In this document: piece by piece, positions 1-6,398 of the stretch
Layout: each line of letters starts with the position of its first letter
Position numbering within the stretch: position 1 is the first letter of the stretch
Assembly: GCA_905215035.1 (NCBI GenBank)
Contig: CAJMOJ010000085.1
Coordinates: 1-6,486, forward strand
DNA: 6,486 bases
Source: an uncultured bacterium
GTDB lineage: Bacteria > Actinomycetota > Coriobacteriia > Coriobacteriales > Eggerthellaceae
Direction of reading: 5' to 3'
Made by a program: the position numbers and the translations under genes
The notes under the pieces: model-generated
What the model saw: only the letters and a program-made list of their open reading frames with translations
Database searches by the model: none
What the model was told of the DNA's origin: nothing

Positions 1-84
1 TACTTTTAGTTATCATAGCGCAACAAACAAAGGTCTCACCAAAGGAAAACCACACGCGATGAAATATTGTCTTGTAAAACTCGT

Positions 85-963
85 TTATCGACGTGTCGTT
101 TCAGGAGTGTACCAATTCTTGGATTGATCTATTACGGTAAGCGATGATTCTGGAATACCTGCAGCTATAGTCTCTGAAGCAAGTAACGCACATAAAGGAA
201 GCTCTGAAACATCATGTCCTAACTCAATAATGCATAAGCCGGACTCTGCCGCATCAAGAGCAGCATGATATTTAACCTCACCACAAATCAAGCACTCAAT
301 TGCCTGTTCATCACATGCAGCAAGTACATCGGTTGCCGAACCGCCACAGGTTGCAATACGTTCAATACGCGTATCAGGATTACCCCAAACACGAGGGAAA
401 GCACCAAACACGCTAACACAACGAGCCGCAAGATGAGTAAGCGTAAGCTTTTCTCCTTCTGCAGGCTTGCAAACCATGCCAAACCCTTTATTACTTCCCG
501 GAGCCAAGCGCTCAAGAGGATAGCAAGACTCAAGACGCAACATTGCAGGCAACACATCAAGCGCCTCACACGACACATCACATGCTGTATGGAAGTTCAT
601 ACAATTCAAATGATTGCTGAGTGCATATGCTACTCGTGATCCAGCATTCTCTCCTTGCGAATGCGCCGGGATAAAGAGATCGGGTGCATCAATATAAAGA
701 GGATGGTGAGTAATGAGTACGTTTGCACCTACCGCAAGCGCCGTTTCCATAGCACGAATGGTTGGATCAAGAGCAATCGCAACTCCCGTGATATTAACAT
801 CAGGATCTCCCACCAATAATCCTGTACGATCCCAGTCACATGCATCTTGCGCAGGAAATACGCGCATAAGTGCTTCTTCGAGCTGACGTACTGAAATATC
901 TTTCTTTAAAGAAACAAGTTGCGCTGGTGGAACAACTTGTAATGACTGTTCATGTGAATCCAT
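85..963 (-). CDS. NIF3/DUF34 family dinuclear metal-binding protein (YbgI/YqfO type)
   Basis: This is a 292-residue cytoplasmic protein of the NIF3-like (DUF34) family, whose members form hexameric toroids with a two-metal site. The family's biochemical role is still unsettled, and GTP cyclohydrolase I type 2 is a frequent but doubtful label. Visible family marks are DWDRTGLLVGDP (43-54), the metal-binding HHP (H86, H87), the HTACD segment ending in D129 where the family has HTNxD, and GEVKYH (228-233) leading to GHDVSE with H250 and E254. By analogy with E. coli YbgI the ligands would be H86, H87, D129, H250 and E254, all present. It is longer than YbgI (about 247 residues) because of a roughly 22-residue N-terminal extension, but it lacks the CutA-like insert of the 370-residue YqfO proteins. 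The ATG start is backed by AAGGAG 8 nt upstream. A 202-nt gap separates it from the PHP gene, so it may be transcribed alone. Family assignment is firm; molecular function is not. Confidence 0.93.
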   Translation of the reverse strand: MDSHEQSLQVVPPAQLVSLKKDISVRQLEEALMRVFPAQDACDWDRTGLLVGDPDVNITGVAIALDPTIRAMETALAVGANVLITHHPLYIDAPDLFIPAHSQGENAGSRVAYALSNHLNCMNFHTACDVSCEALDVLPAMLRLESCYPLERLAPGSNKGFGMVCKPAEGEKLTLTHLAARCVSVFGAFPRVWGNPDTRIERIATCGGSATDVLAACDEQAIECLICGEVKYHAALDAAESGLCIIELGHDVSELPLCALLASETIAAGIPESSLTVIDQSKNWYTPETTRR

Positions 964-971
964 ACCCTATA

Positions 972-977
972 CTCCTT
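972..977 (-). promoter_or_regulatory. Ribosome binding site of the NIF3-like gene
   Basis: On the minus strand AAGGAG, within AAAAGGAGT, ends 8 nt before the ATG at 963. It is the closest match to the anti-Shine-Dalgarno consensus in this window and it fixes the start of the NIF3-like gene, including its N-terminal extension. Confidence 0.75.
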
Positions 978-1000
978 TTAGCTGACGTGCCCCTAGTACT

Positions 1001-1047
1001 GCTCTTATGTGCGTTATAAAACAGCAATTCACAACACGCATGAGAGC
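1001..1047 (-). repeat. Imperfect inverted repeat in the PHP/NIF3 intergenic region
   Basis: The arms are GCTCTTATGTGCGT (1001-1014) and ACGCATGAGAGC (1036-1047). They pair except for one mismatch and a two-base bulge, leaving a loop of about 21 nt. On the minus strand the hairpin would sit roughly 38 nt before the NIF3 start codon. No T-tract follows it on that strand, so it does not look like an intrinsic terminator. A further copy of the CTCTCAT core lies at 1107-1113. The whole 964-1165 stretch contains no supported gene and no sigma-70 promoter with good -35, spacer and -10 elements. The role is unknown; it could be a leader structure or chance. Confidence 0.3.
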
Positions 1048-1165
1048 GTTGAACCATAAACACACATGCTTATGATCTTTCTCTTATACGTTAGCCTACA
1101 ACGGCTCTCTCATCTTTACGTTATACGGTATGAATTTACTAACGATTTGTAAACCGAATGTGAAG

Positions 1166-1972
1166 TTATAACACAAGCACTCTACGATCTCCGCCAGGCA
1201 TCACCAGTGTTAATTCGCGATAGCCCGCTTCGTAGGCATACTTGTATCCCTCAAGAATGCCACGATCCACATGCTCTACTTTATGTGCATCCGAACCAAT
1301 CGTACAAGCAATACCAGCTCGCCTAAACTCAGTTAAAAGTTCAGGAGCAGGAAACATTTCTTTGCATGCATAAGTGGCACCTGACGTATTGATCTCAATC
1401 ATACGATCTGTGCCTGCAAGCGCCTCTGCAGCTTCCTTATAAAGACGAGAAGGATTAAAACTTGGCCAATATCCAAACTTCTTAACAAGATCAGGATGCG
1501 CCATTGCCGTAAAGGGCATATCAGATGTGGCCGCTTGAATCCAAACATCAAAATAACGGCGCCAAATTTCATCAGGACCAACTTCGTCCCAGTGTCCTGC
1601 TTGTTCTGGATCATCAAAGGGCCACAAATCCAAATAATGAACTGACCCAAGAATATGCTCGAATACATCAAATTCATGAGGATCAAACACGCGGTCTTCA
1701 TCATCACCCAGCCAGTCAAGTTCACACCCGATAACAATCTCCATATCAGGATAAAGCTCGCGAACGGCCTTAATTTTTGCGATATAGTCAGGCAATAACT
1801 CCCGTTTTAACGACACAAAATTCGTGGGGTCTATCGCAGATGAAAGAGGATAATGCTCAGTGATTGCCAGATTTGTCATTCCTAAATCATGAGCATGCCT
1901 AACCAGTTCTTCTAAGGGTGCATATCCATGTCCGGTCATGTTAGTGTGATTGTGTTGACTTACGAGTTCCAT
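1166..1972 (-). CDS. PHP-domain phosphoesterase, HisK/HisJ histidinol-phosphatase type
   Basis: This 268-residue protein belongs to the polymerase and histidinol phosphatase (PHP) superfamily. These are TIM-barrel-like metal-dependent phosphoesterases. The HisJ/HisK branch removes phosphate from L-histidinol phosphate in histidine synthesis. The metal-site residues appear in order: HNH (H7, H9), ITEH (E39, H40), GCELD (E84), GSVHYL (H112), AHPDL (H159) and GSDAH (D228, H230). EINTSG (193-198) is typical of the HisK branch, and the length fits that branch (about 265-285 residues). The first motif lacks the usual Asp two positions before the first His (Ser5 here). There are no other his genes in the window, so another small phosphorylated substrate is possible. 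The ATG has GAAGGA 12 nt upstream, a long spacing, but there is no better in-frame start just upstream. It lies 75 nt after the cysteine desulfurase gene, so co-transcription is possible. Confidence 0.85.
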   Translation of the reverse strand: MELVSQHNHTNMTGHGYAPLEELVRHAHDLGMTNLAITEHYPLSSAIDPTNFVSLKRELLPDYIAKIKAVRELYPDMEIVIGCELDWLGDDEDRVFDPHEFDVFEHILGSVHYLDLWPFDDPEQAGHWDEVGPDEIWRRYFDVWIQAATSDMPFTAMAHPDLVKKFGYWPSFNPSRLYKEAAEALAGTDRMIEINTSGATYACKEMFPAPELLTEFRRAGIACTIGSDAHKVEHVDRGILEGYKYAYEAGYRELTLVMPGGDRRVLVL

Positions 1973-2047
1973 ATACGAATGAAATCCTTCTAATCCGAGA
2001 TAGACAAACGTGTTCCCAAAGTTTTTCCTGAGGCCTTTTGCAATTAC

Positions 2048-3244
2048 CTAGGAGGCGATGAGGTCTTTAAGAGCCGCAACTAACACATCGATATCATTGC
2101 GTGTGGTTAACCACCCAAAAGAAACCCTCATAGAATCAAGCGCACGATCACGCGATATACCAATCGCTCGTAAGACATGAGAAGGGGCAAGATCATTACT
2201 CGAGCAAGCTGAACCACCTGATATTGCAATACCAGCGCGATCTAGTTGCATAATAAGCGTTTGGCTCTCAAATCCATCAACAGTCACATTCACAATATGA
2301 GGAGCATATGACTCATCGCCTGGCAAAACATCAACAACAGCCCGCACACCAGGTAATTCCGTCAACGCAGCATAGCAATAGTCACGAATGTCTTGCAAAC
2401 GTCGGTATTCTTCAGCTTGATTTGCAACGCTTGCTTCGAGCGCACGGCCCATTCCAACAATCGAAGCAACATTCTGAGTTCCTGACCGCTTATTGAGCTC
2501 TTGTCCGCCTCCCACAATCTGAGGAGAAAAAGGCGTATGTGCTTTTAAAAACAATACGCCACACCCCTTAGGACCACCCAATTTATGTGCAGAAAAAGAA
2601 AGCGCATCGACACCAAGTTCAGCAACGTTAACAGGCATTTTTCCTACTGCCTGCGTAGCATCAGTATGAAAGAGAGCGCCAACAGAATGTGCAACCTGAG
2701 CAAGTTGCGCAATGTTCATAACAGAACCAATTTCGTTATTAACCATCATGATTGATACGAGAATAGTATGATCATTGCACACCGAAGCAAGTGCATCAGG
2801 TGTAATATGACCCGACGAGTCAGGATTCACCACAATAATTTCAGCACCCCACATACCTAACTGAGCTGCTGCCTCAAGAACAGAATCATGCTCAATTGCA
2901 GAAACAATAATGCGTGGTACACAATCGTGATCTTCATGCTCCTCACAAGGTTCATGGTCGAGCATAAGCGCATCAGTCATACCATAAAGCGCAGTATTGT
3001 TTGCCTCAGTTGCTCCTGAGGTAAATATGATTTCATCAGGACGAGCGTGAAGCGTTGTCGCTATAGTTTTGCGGGTTTGCTCAAGTAATTTAAAGGCATC
3101 CCTACCTGAAGTGTAGAGCGCGTTAGCATTTGCTCCACCTGCACGAAGACCATCAAGGCCCGGCTGCAAAATCTGCATCATTGCCTCAGTTGCTTCAACA
3201 CGCATGGGAGTTGTTGCAGCCCAATCTAAATAGGTAGTTAACAT
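2048..3244 (-). CDS. Cysteine desulfurase, class I NifS/IscS type (PLP enzyme)
   Basis: This 398-residue fold-type I aminotransferase-like enzyme would convert L-cysteine to alanine plus an enzyme-bound persulfide, feeding sulfur to Fe-S clusters, thiolated tRNA or cofactors in the cytoplasm. Recognisable segments are YLDWAATTP (5-13), FTSGATEANN (74-83), IEHDSVLE with the PLP-stacking H119, NNEIGS (169-174), HTDATQAVGK with D195 and Q198, SAHKLGGPKGCG with the Schiff-base lysine K221, KRSGTQN (252-258, where the family usually has GTEN), and the loop SGGSACSS with the catalytic C347. Length and motif order are normal for IscS/NifS. An acidic, His- and Cys-rich stretch, CEEHEDHDC (100-108), precedes the conserved IEH strand and looks like a lineage insert. 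The ATG has AGAAGG 5 nt upstream. It starts 25 nt after rpe, so the two are probably co-transcribed. No IscU or tRNA-thiolation gene is in view, so the sulfur acceptor cannot be named. Confidence 0.95.
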   Translation of the reverse strand: MLTTYLDWAATTPMRVEATEAMMQILQPGLDGLRAGGANANALYTSGRDAFKLLEQTRKTIATTLHARPDEIIFTSGATEANNTALYGMTDALMLDHEPCEEHEDHDCVPRIIVSAIEHDSVLEAAAQLGMWGAEIIVVNPDSSGHITPDALASVCNDHTILVSIMMVNNEIGSVMNIAQLAQVAHSVGALFHTDATQAVGKMPVNVAELGVDALSFSAHKLGGPKGCGVLFLKAHTPFSPQIVGGGQELNKRSGTQNVASIVGMGRALEASVANQAEEYRRLQDIRDYCYAALTELPGVRAVVDVLPGDESYAPHIVNVTVDGFESQTLIMQLDRAGIAISGGSACSSNDLAPSHVLRAIGISRDRALDSMRVSFGWLTTRNDIDVLVAALKDLIAS

Positions 3245-3269
3245 TAAAACCTTCTCTCAAGCTGTTTTA

Positions 3270-3962
3270 CTATGCCGATGGCTGTGCTTTCGTGGCGGCA
3301 TCCCTAATATCCTGAATTGCTTGAGCACGATCAGATGCTTTGAATACCCCTGATCCTGCAACAAGCACATCGGCACCATAGCGAGCAACAAGTCCCGCAG
3401 TGCGTGAAGCGCTAATACCCCCATCGACCTGAATCAGTAAGTCGGGATTATAGCGCTTGGCCATTGTTGCAACTTCTTCTACCCGATACTCGCTGCCCTC
3501 AATATAAGCCTGTCCCGAAAATCCAGGAAACACACTCATGACAAGCACCATATCAAGTTCTGCAATAAAAGGACGCAATCGCTCGATGGGGCAATCGGGT
3601 TTGAGGGCAAGTGCAGATGCGACACCACCATCACGCATCATACGTATTGCCTGTCCCACTTCTTCAGGAGTATCAAACGCCTCAAGATGAACAGTAATGC
3701 TATCTGCTCCCGCCTCAATATACCAAGGCAACTGCGTAAGAGGATTAGAGATCATGAGATGGGCATCTAAGAGCATAGTAGTTGCACGCTTTGCTTGCGC
3801 AACAAACGGAACGCCAAACGTGAGATTAGGAACAAAATGACCATCCATAACATCAACGTGAAGCCAATCAGCACCACCTTGTTCAAGTTCGGTTATATCA
3901 CGACCAAAATTCATAAAATCGGCCGATAAAATTGAAGGAGCAATTTTGACGGTGGTAAACAT
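3270..3962 (-). CDS. rpe: Ribulose-phosphate 3-epimerase
   Basis: This 230-residue TIM-barrel enzyme interconverts D-ribulose 5-phosphate and D-xylulose 5-phosphate in the pentose phosphate pathway. Family marks are IAPSILSADF (7-16) with S10, HVDVMDGHFVPN (35-46) with metal ligands H35 and D37, DAHLMI with H68, VDGGI with the catalytic D180, and the phosphate-binding AGSGVF (202-207). The loop that usually reads NPGFGGQ is FPGFSGQ here (145-151), an unusual but conservative-looking variant that keeps PGF and GQ. Length is typical. I chose the ATG at 3962 because MFTTVKIAPSILSAD resembles common family starts. A TTG two codons upstream (3968) is better spaced from GAGGA (6 nt against 12) and is a real alternative. 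The gene follows ogt after 70 nt and a hairpin, and leads closely into the cysteine desulfurase gene. Confidence 0.96.
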   Translation of the reverse strand: MFTTVKIAPSILSADFMNFGRDITELEQGGADWLHVDVMDGHFVPNLTFGVPFVAQAKRATTMLLDAHLMISNPLTQLPWYIEAGADSITVHLEAFDTPEEVGQAIRMMRDGGVASALALKPDCPIERLRPFIAELDMVLVMSVFPGFSGQAYIEGSEYRVEEVATMAKRYNPDLLIQVDGGISASRTAGLVARYGADVLVAGSGVFKASDRAQAIQDIRDAATKAQPSA

Positions 3963-3974
3963 AATCAATCACTT

Positions 3975-3979
3975 TCCTC
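3975..3979 (-). promoter_or_regulatory. Ribosome binding site of rpe, bearing on its start choice
   Basis: On the minus strand GAGGA ends 6 nt before a TTG codon (3968) and 12 nt before the ATG (3962). Spacing favours TTG, while codon preference and family alignment favour ATG. The difference is only two residues. Confidence 0.55.
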
Positions 3980-4005
3980 GCGTGTTTATGCACCTCTTAG
4001 TAACA

Positions 4006-4032
4006 CAAGATATGTCTCCATAACATATCTTG
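4006..4032 (-). repeat. Perfect 10-bp inverted repeat directly after the ogt stop
   Basis: CAAGATATGT (4006-4015) and ACATATCTTG (4023-4032) are exact reverse complements around a 7-nt loop. The repeat begins at the base immediately after the ogt stop codon. It has no T-tract on either strand, so a classic intrinsic terminator is not supported. It could be a 3' stabilising hairpin for the gpsA-ogt message, a pause site, or a dyad operator ahead of rpe. I see no clear promoter between it and rpe. Confidence 0.5.
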
Positions 4033-4509
4033 CTATGCTTGATTATTTACAGTACGTGACTCCAAATCAAGAAGAAACTTTTTGATAGGCAAACCATAGG
4101 CGTATCCCACTAAATCACCATGAACGCCAACAACACGGTGGCACGGGATAAAAACCGGTAAGGGATTTTTATTATTTGCACCACCTACCGCACGAGCCGC
4201 ACTAGGTTTTCCAATAGCCTGAGCCAATTCTCCATACGTAACCGTTTGTCCATACGGAATATCACGCAACGCTTGCCAGACTGTTTTTTGGAAGTCGCTC
4301 CCTTGCGGAGCGAGTGGTATATCAAATACAAAACGCTTTCCTGCAAGATATTGCACCAATTCCGTAGCGGCTTGATTGGTCAATGCAACCGCCTTTTCTT
4401 CCCCAGGAAAACGTCTCATCCCAAATGCCATATGCGTTAATGCGCCATCATATTGCGCCAACGTAACTTTTCCCAAAGAAGTGTTGTAGACAAAAAAGGT
4501 TTGATCCAT
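4033..4509 (-). CDS. ogt: Methylated-DNA--[protein]-cysteine S-methyltransferase (O6-alkylguanine repair)
   Basis: This is a suicide DNA repair protein that moves a methyl or alkyl group from O6-alkylguanine (or O4-alkylthymine) to its own cysteine. From the ATG at 4509 it has 158 residues. An N-terminal RNase H-like part is followed by the DNA-binding and active-site domain: FQKTVWQALRDIPYGQTVTYGELA (about 73-96), the RAVGGANNKNP helix (106-116) with the probable arginine finger R106 and hinge N112, the active-site IPCHRV with C123, and the closing GYAYGL...KKFLL segment. Length fits Ogt/AdaB proteins that lack the Ada regulatory domain. The ATG lies 2 nt after the gpsA stop, with GGGGG 11 nt upstream inside gpsA. 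A TTG at 4527 would add six residues (MGAAID) and overlap gpsA by 16 nt, but GGAG is only 2 nt from it, so I prefer ATG. Translational coupling with gpsA is likely. The exact symbol (ogt or adaB) is a naming choice. Confidence 0.94.
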   Translation of the reverse strand: MDQTFFVYNTSLGKVTLAQYDGALTHMAFGMRRFPGEEKAVALTNQAATELVQYLAGKRFVFDIPLAPQGSDFQKTVWQALRDIPYGQTVTYGELAQAIGKPSAARAVGGANNKNPLPVFIPCHRVVGVHGDLVGYAYGLPIKKFLLDLESRTVNNQA

Positions 4510-4511
4510 AT

Positions 4512-5516
4512 CTATTGCAGCCCCCAAAACTCCGACTTAAGAGGGCGATTAAATAGATCATGGTAGAGTTTTTGCACCGGAGTCCCTTCCCAAACAAGCT
4601 CACGCACACCCTTAGTAATGGGGAGTTCTACGTGATACTTTTCTGCAAGCGGCAAAATGGTCTTACACGCAATAGCACCCTCTACTACCATATGGGTTTT
4701 TTCTTCATACTGAGCAAGTGTTGTGCCTTGTGCCAAAAGATAACCAAATGTTCTATTGCGCGAATGTTCAGACGTGCACGTGACAATGAGATCTCCTGCA
4801 CCAGCAAGACCCATAACGGTCATAATGCTGCCGCCACACGCTCCTACCAAACGCGACATCTCCGCCATACCGCGTGTCATAAGCATCGCTGCCGTATTGT
4901 CTCCGAAACCAGTGCCATATGAGGCACCGACCGCAATAGCAATAACATTCTTAAAGGCCGCGCACAACTCAACCCCAACACAATCGTACGAAGCATAACA
5001 ACGTAAATAATCAGTAGTAAAAAGATCCTGAAAAAACCGTTGTGTTTGTTCAGAAGCCGATGCAATCACCGTACCGCTTGGAACACCAAGAATAATTTCT
5101 TCGGCATGGTTGGGGCCCGACAACACCGCAAGTCTACCGCGATGAGCGCATTCTTGCTCAACCACCTCTAAAGATAAGTCGCCAGTACCTTCTTCAACAC
5201 CTTTTGAGCACACAATAATAGGCGTTGTATCTGAAACAAATGGTGCAATGCGTTGAGCTGTTTCTCGTAAAAGTTGAGAGGGCGTAACCATAACAACAGC
5301 CGCTGCATTAGTAAGACACGCTTCTAGGTCTGATGAAGCAGTTACTGAGGATTTCAGAGTAATATTGCTCAAATACCGAGGGTTGTAATGTTTTTGGGTA
5401 ATAGTTTGCGCAACCTCATCTTTACGTGCATACATCATGGGCTCATGGCCAGCAACAGCAAGGGTTTGTGCAAGTGCTGTACCCCATGAACCAGCACCAA
5501 TTACGGCAACTTTCAT
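4512..5516 (-). CDS. gpsA: NAD(P)+-dependent glycerol-3-phosphate dehydrogenase
   Basis: This 334-residue cytoplasmic enzyme reduces dihydroxyacetone phosphate to sn-glycerol 3-phosphate, the backbone precursor for phospholipids. The N-terminal Rossmann domain shows GAGSWG (7-12) for dinucleotide binding, then NPRYL (45-49), VTPS (77-80), CSKG with K105, and SGPNHAEEI (133-141). The C-terminal helical domain carries AAFKNVIAIAVG with the catalytic K189, GLAGAGDLIVTCTSEHSRNR (236-255) with the substrate-binding R253 and N254 pair, and VEGA (278-281). Length is normal for bacterial GpsA. The ATG start has TAGGG 8 nt upstream, at the end of a purine-rich spacer. The gene follows plsY after 57 nt, and its product is the acyl acceptor used by PlsY, so the pair forms one pathway module. 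Its last codons are followed after 2 nt by ogt. Confidence 0.98.
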   Translation of the reverse strand: MKVAVIGAGSWGTALAQTLAVAGHEPMMYARKDEVAQTITQKHYNPRYLSNITLKSSVTASSDLEACLTNAAAVVMVTPSQLLRETAQRIAPFVSDTTPIIVCSKGVEEGTGDLSLEVVEQECAHRGRLAVLSGPNHAEEIILGVPSGTVIASASEQTQRFFQDLFTTDYLRCYASYDCVGVELCAAFKNVIAIAVGASYGTGFGDNTAAMLMTRGMAEMSRLVGACGGSIMTVMGLAGAGDLIVTCTSEHSRNRTFGYLLAQGTTLAQYEEKTHMVVEGAIACKTILPLAEKYHVELPITKGVRELVWEGTPVQKLYHDLFNRPLKSEFWGLQ

Positions 5517-5573
5517 GATTTTTACCCTACCTCTCTTGAATCTTTTGCATTCTCTTACTCTTCTACTACCCTC

Positions 5574-6308
5574 TTAACCTTCTTGTGGTTCTTTTTTTGC
5601 TCCAATACGATTCTCGCAATGATGATAGAGGCGTTCAATGTTTGCGCGATGGGCAAAAATAACCAAGATTGCAGCAAGCGCGATACATACAAAAGCTACC
5701 CAATTTCCCCAATAAAGGAAAAGAGCGATACACGGGCAAAGTAGAGCTGCCCCTAATGAGCCTACGGAAACATACCGTGTTGCAATTACTAAAATGGCAA
5801 ATATCAATATTTCTGCAAGCGTGCCCCATACTCCAAAAACAAAAAAGAGCGCTCCCACTGCAACCGCTATCCCTTTTCCGCCTTTAAATTTGAGCCATGG
5901 AGAATAGATATGGCCTGAAACACATCCCAAAAAGCCTACAGCAAGAGCAAGTTGTAAAGAAAGGTAACTCGCATCAAACACACTCATACTAGGAGAATAT
6001 CCTATAGCAAATAAGAGCGGCGTCGCGATACTCATGCCTGTTGATGGATTAATAGCAACAAGCCAGCCAGCAAACAAGGTTGCAACAAAACCGGCAAAAA
6101 GACCTTTGCCAAAATCAAGAAGAAAAACAGCCGCGCCACCCTTCTTCCCTAAGGTGCGCATTGCATTTGTTGTCCCAATATTGCCTGAGCCTTCCGAACG
6201 AATATCTTTTTTGAAAAACAAACGTGAGATGATAACACCCCACGGAATTGAGCCAAGCAAAAAACAAACGACAAAACATAGAAATAAAATACCAAGTGCT
6301 TCTACCAT
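5574..6308 (-). CDS. plsY: Acyl-phosphate:glycerol-3-phosphate acyltransferase
   Basis: This integral membrane enzyme transfers an acyl chain from acyl phosphate (made by PlsX) to glycerol 3-phosphate, giving lysophosphatidic acid, the first step of phospholipid assembly in most bacteria. All three PlsY motifs are present in its 244 residues: GSIPWG plus DIRSEGSGNIGTTNAMR (19-24 and 35-51), GHIYSPWLKFKGGKGIA (132-148, with Val where the family often has Thr after GxA), and HRANIERL...E (220-232). Hydrophobic spans lie roughly at 4-27, 58-86, 94-104, 117-131, 147-176 and 180-218. It is longer than typical PlsY (about 190-215), mainly from a polar stretch near 86-116 between membrane spans. The ATG has AAGGGA 3 nt upstream, a short spacing. 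The gene sits 90 nt after the der stop, separated from it by an intrinsic terminator, and leads into gpsA, which supplies its substrate. Confidence 0.97.
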   Translation of the reverse strand: MVEALGILFLCFVVCFLLGSIPWGVIISRLFFKKDIRSEGSGNIGTTNAMRTLGKKGGAAVFLLDFGKGLFAGFVATLFAGWLVAINPSTGMSIATPLLFAIGYSPSMSVFDASYLSLQLALAVGFLGCVSGHIYSPWLKFKGGKGIAVAVGALFFVFGVWGTLAEILIFAILVIATRYVSVGSLGAALLCPCIALFLYWGNWVAFVCIALAAILVIFAHRANIERLYHHCENRIGAKKEPQEG

Positions 6309-6351
6309 AATTCCCTTATCACTTTGCCAAAACGATCAAATAGCAACAATC

Positions 6352-6393
6352 AAAAAATGTTGGTAAGTTGTCTGCATCTCGACAACTTACCAA
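6352..6393 (-). terminator. Rho-independent terminator downstream of der
   Basis: TTGGTAAGTTGTC (6360-6372) and GACAACTTACCAA (6381-6393) form a perfect 13-bp stem with an 8-nt loop. On the minus strand the stem is followed after two bases by six consecutive T (6357-6352). It begins 5 nt after the der stop, so it should end the der transcript. Only 43 nt separate the T-tract from the plsY start, and I see no good -35/-10 pair there. Confidence 0.88.
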
Positions 6394-6398
6394 TCCAC

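Noticed and set aside
1..84. A TATGAT -10-like hexamer on the minus strand (12-17) that might drive a gene beyond the left edge.
   Set aside because: The best -35 candidates (TTGGTG at 19 nt, GGTGAG at 17 nt) are poor and the gene it would serve is not visible, so a promoter cannot be supported. No terminator or gene was seen in this stretch either.
265..639. A 124-codon plus-strand open frame.
   Set aside because: It lies wholly antisense within the NIF3-like gene, whose motifs are intact, and its translation shows no family signature.
950..1057. A 35-codon minus-strand ORF (starting MVQRSHACCELL) overlapping the start of the NIF3-like gene.
   Set aside because: It has no ribosome binding site, contains the NIF3 Shine-Dalgarno and start in another frame, and resembles no family I recognise.
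3245..3269. A 6-bp inverted repeat (TAAAAC/GTTTTA) flanking the cysteine desulfurase ribosome binding site.
   Set aside because: The stem is short and AT-rich with a 13-nt loop, so it is too weak to claim as a regulatory structure.
4560..4922. A 120-codon plus-strand open frame.
   Set aside because: It is antisense to gpsA, which has all its family motifs in the same interval; the frame looks incidental.
6034..6366. A 110-codon plus-strand open frame reaching into the der-plsY spacer.
   Set aside because: It is mostly the antisense of plsY and ends in the terminator arm; its Lys/Pro-rich translation is typical of a shadow frame.
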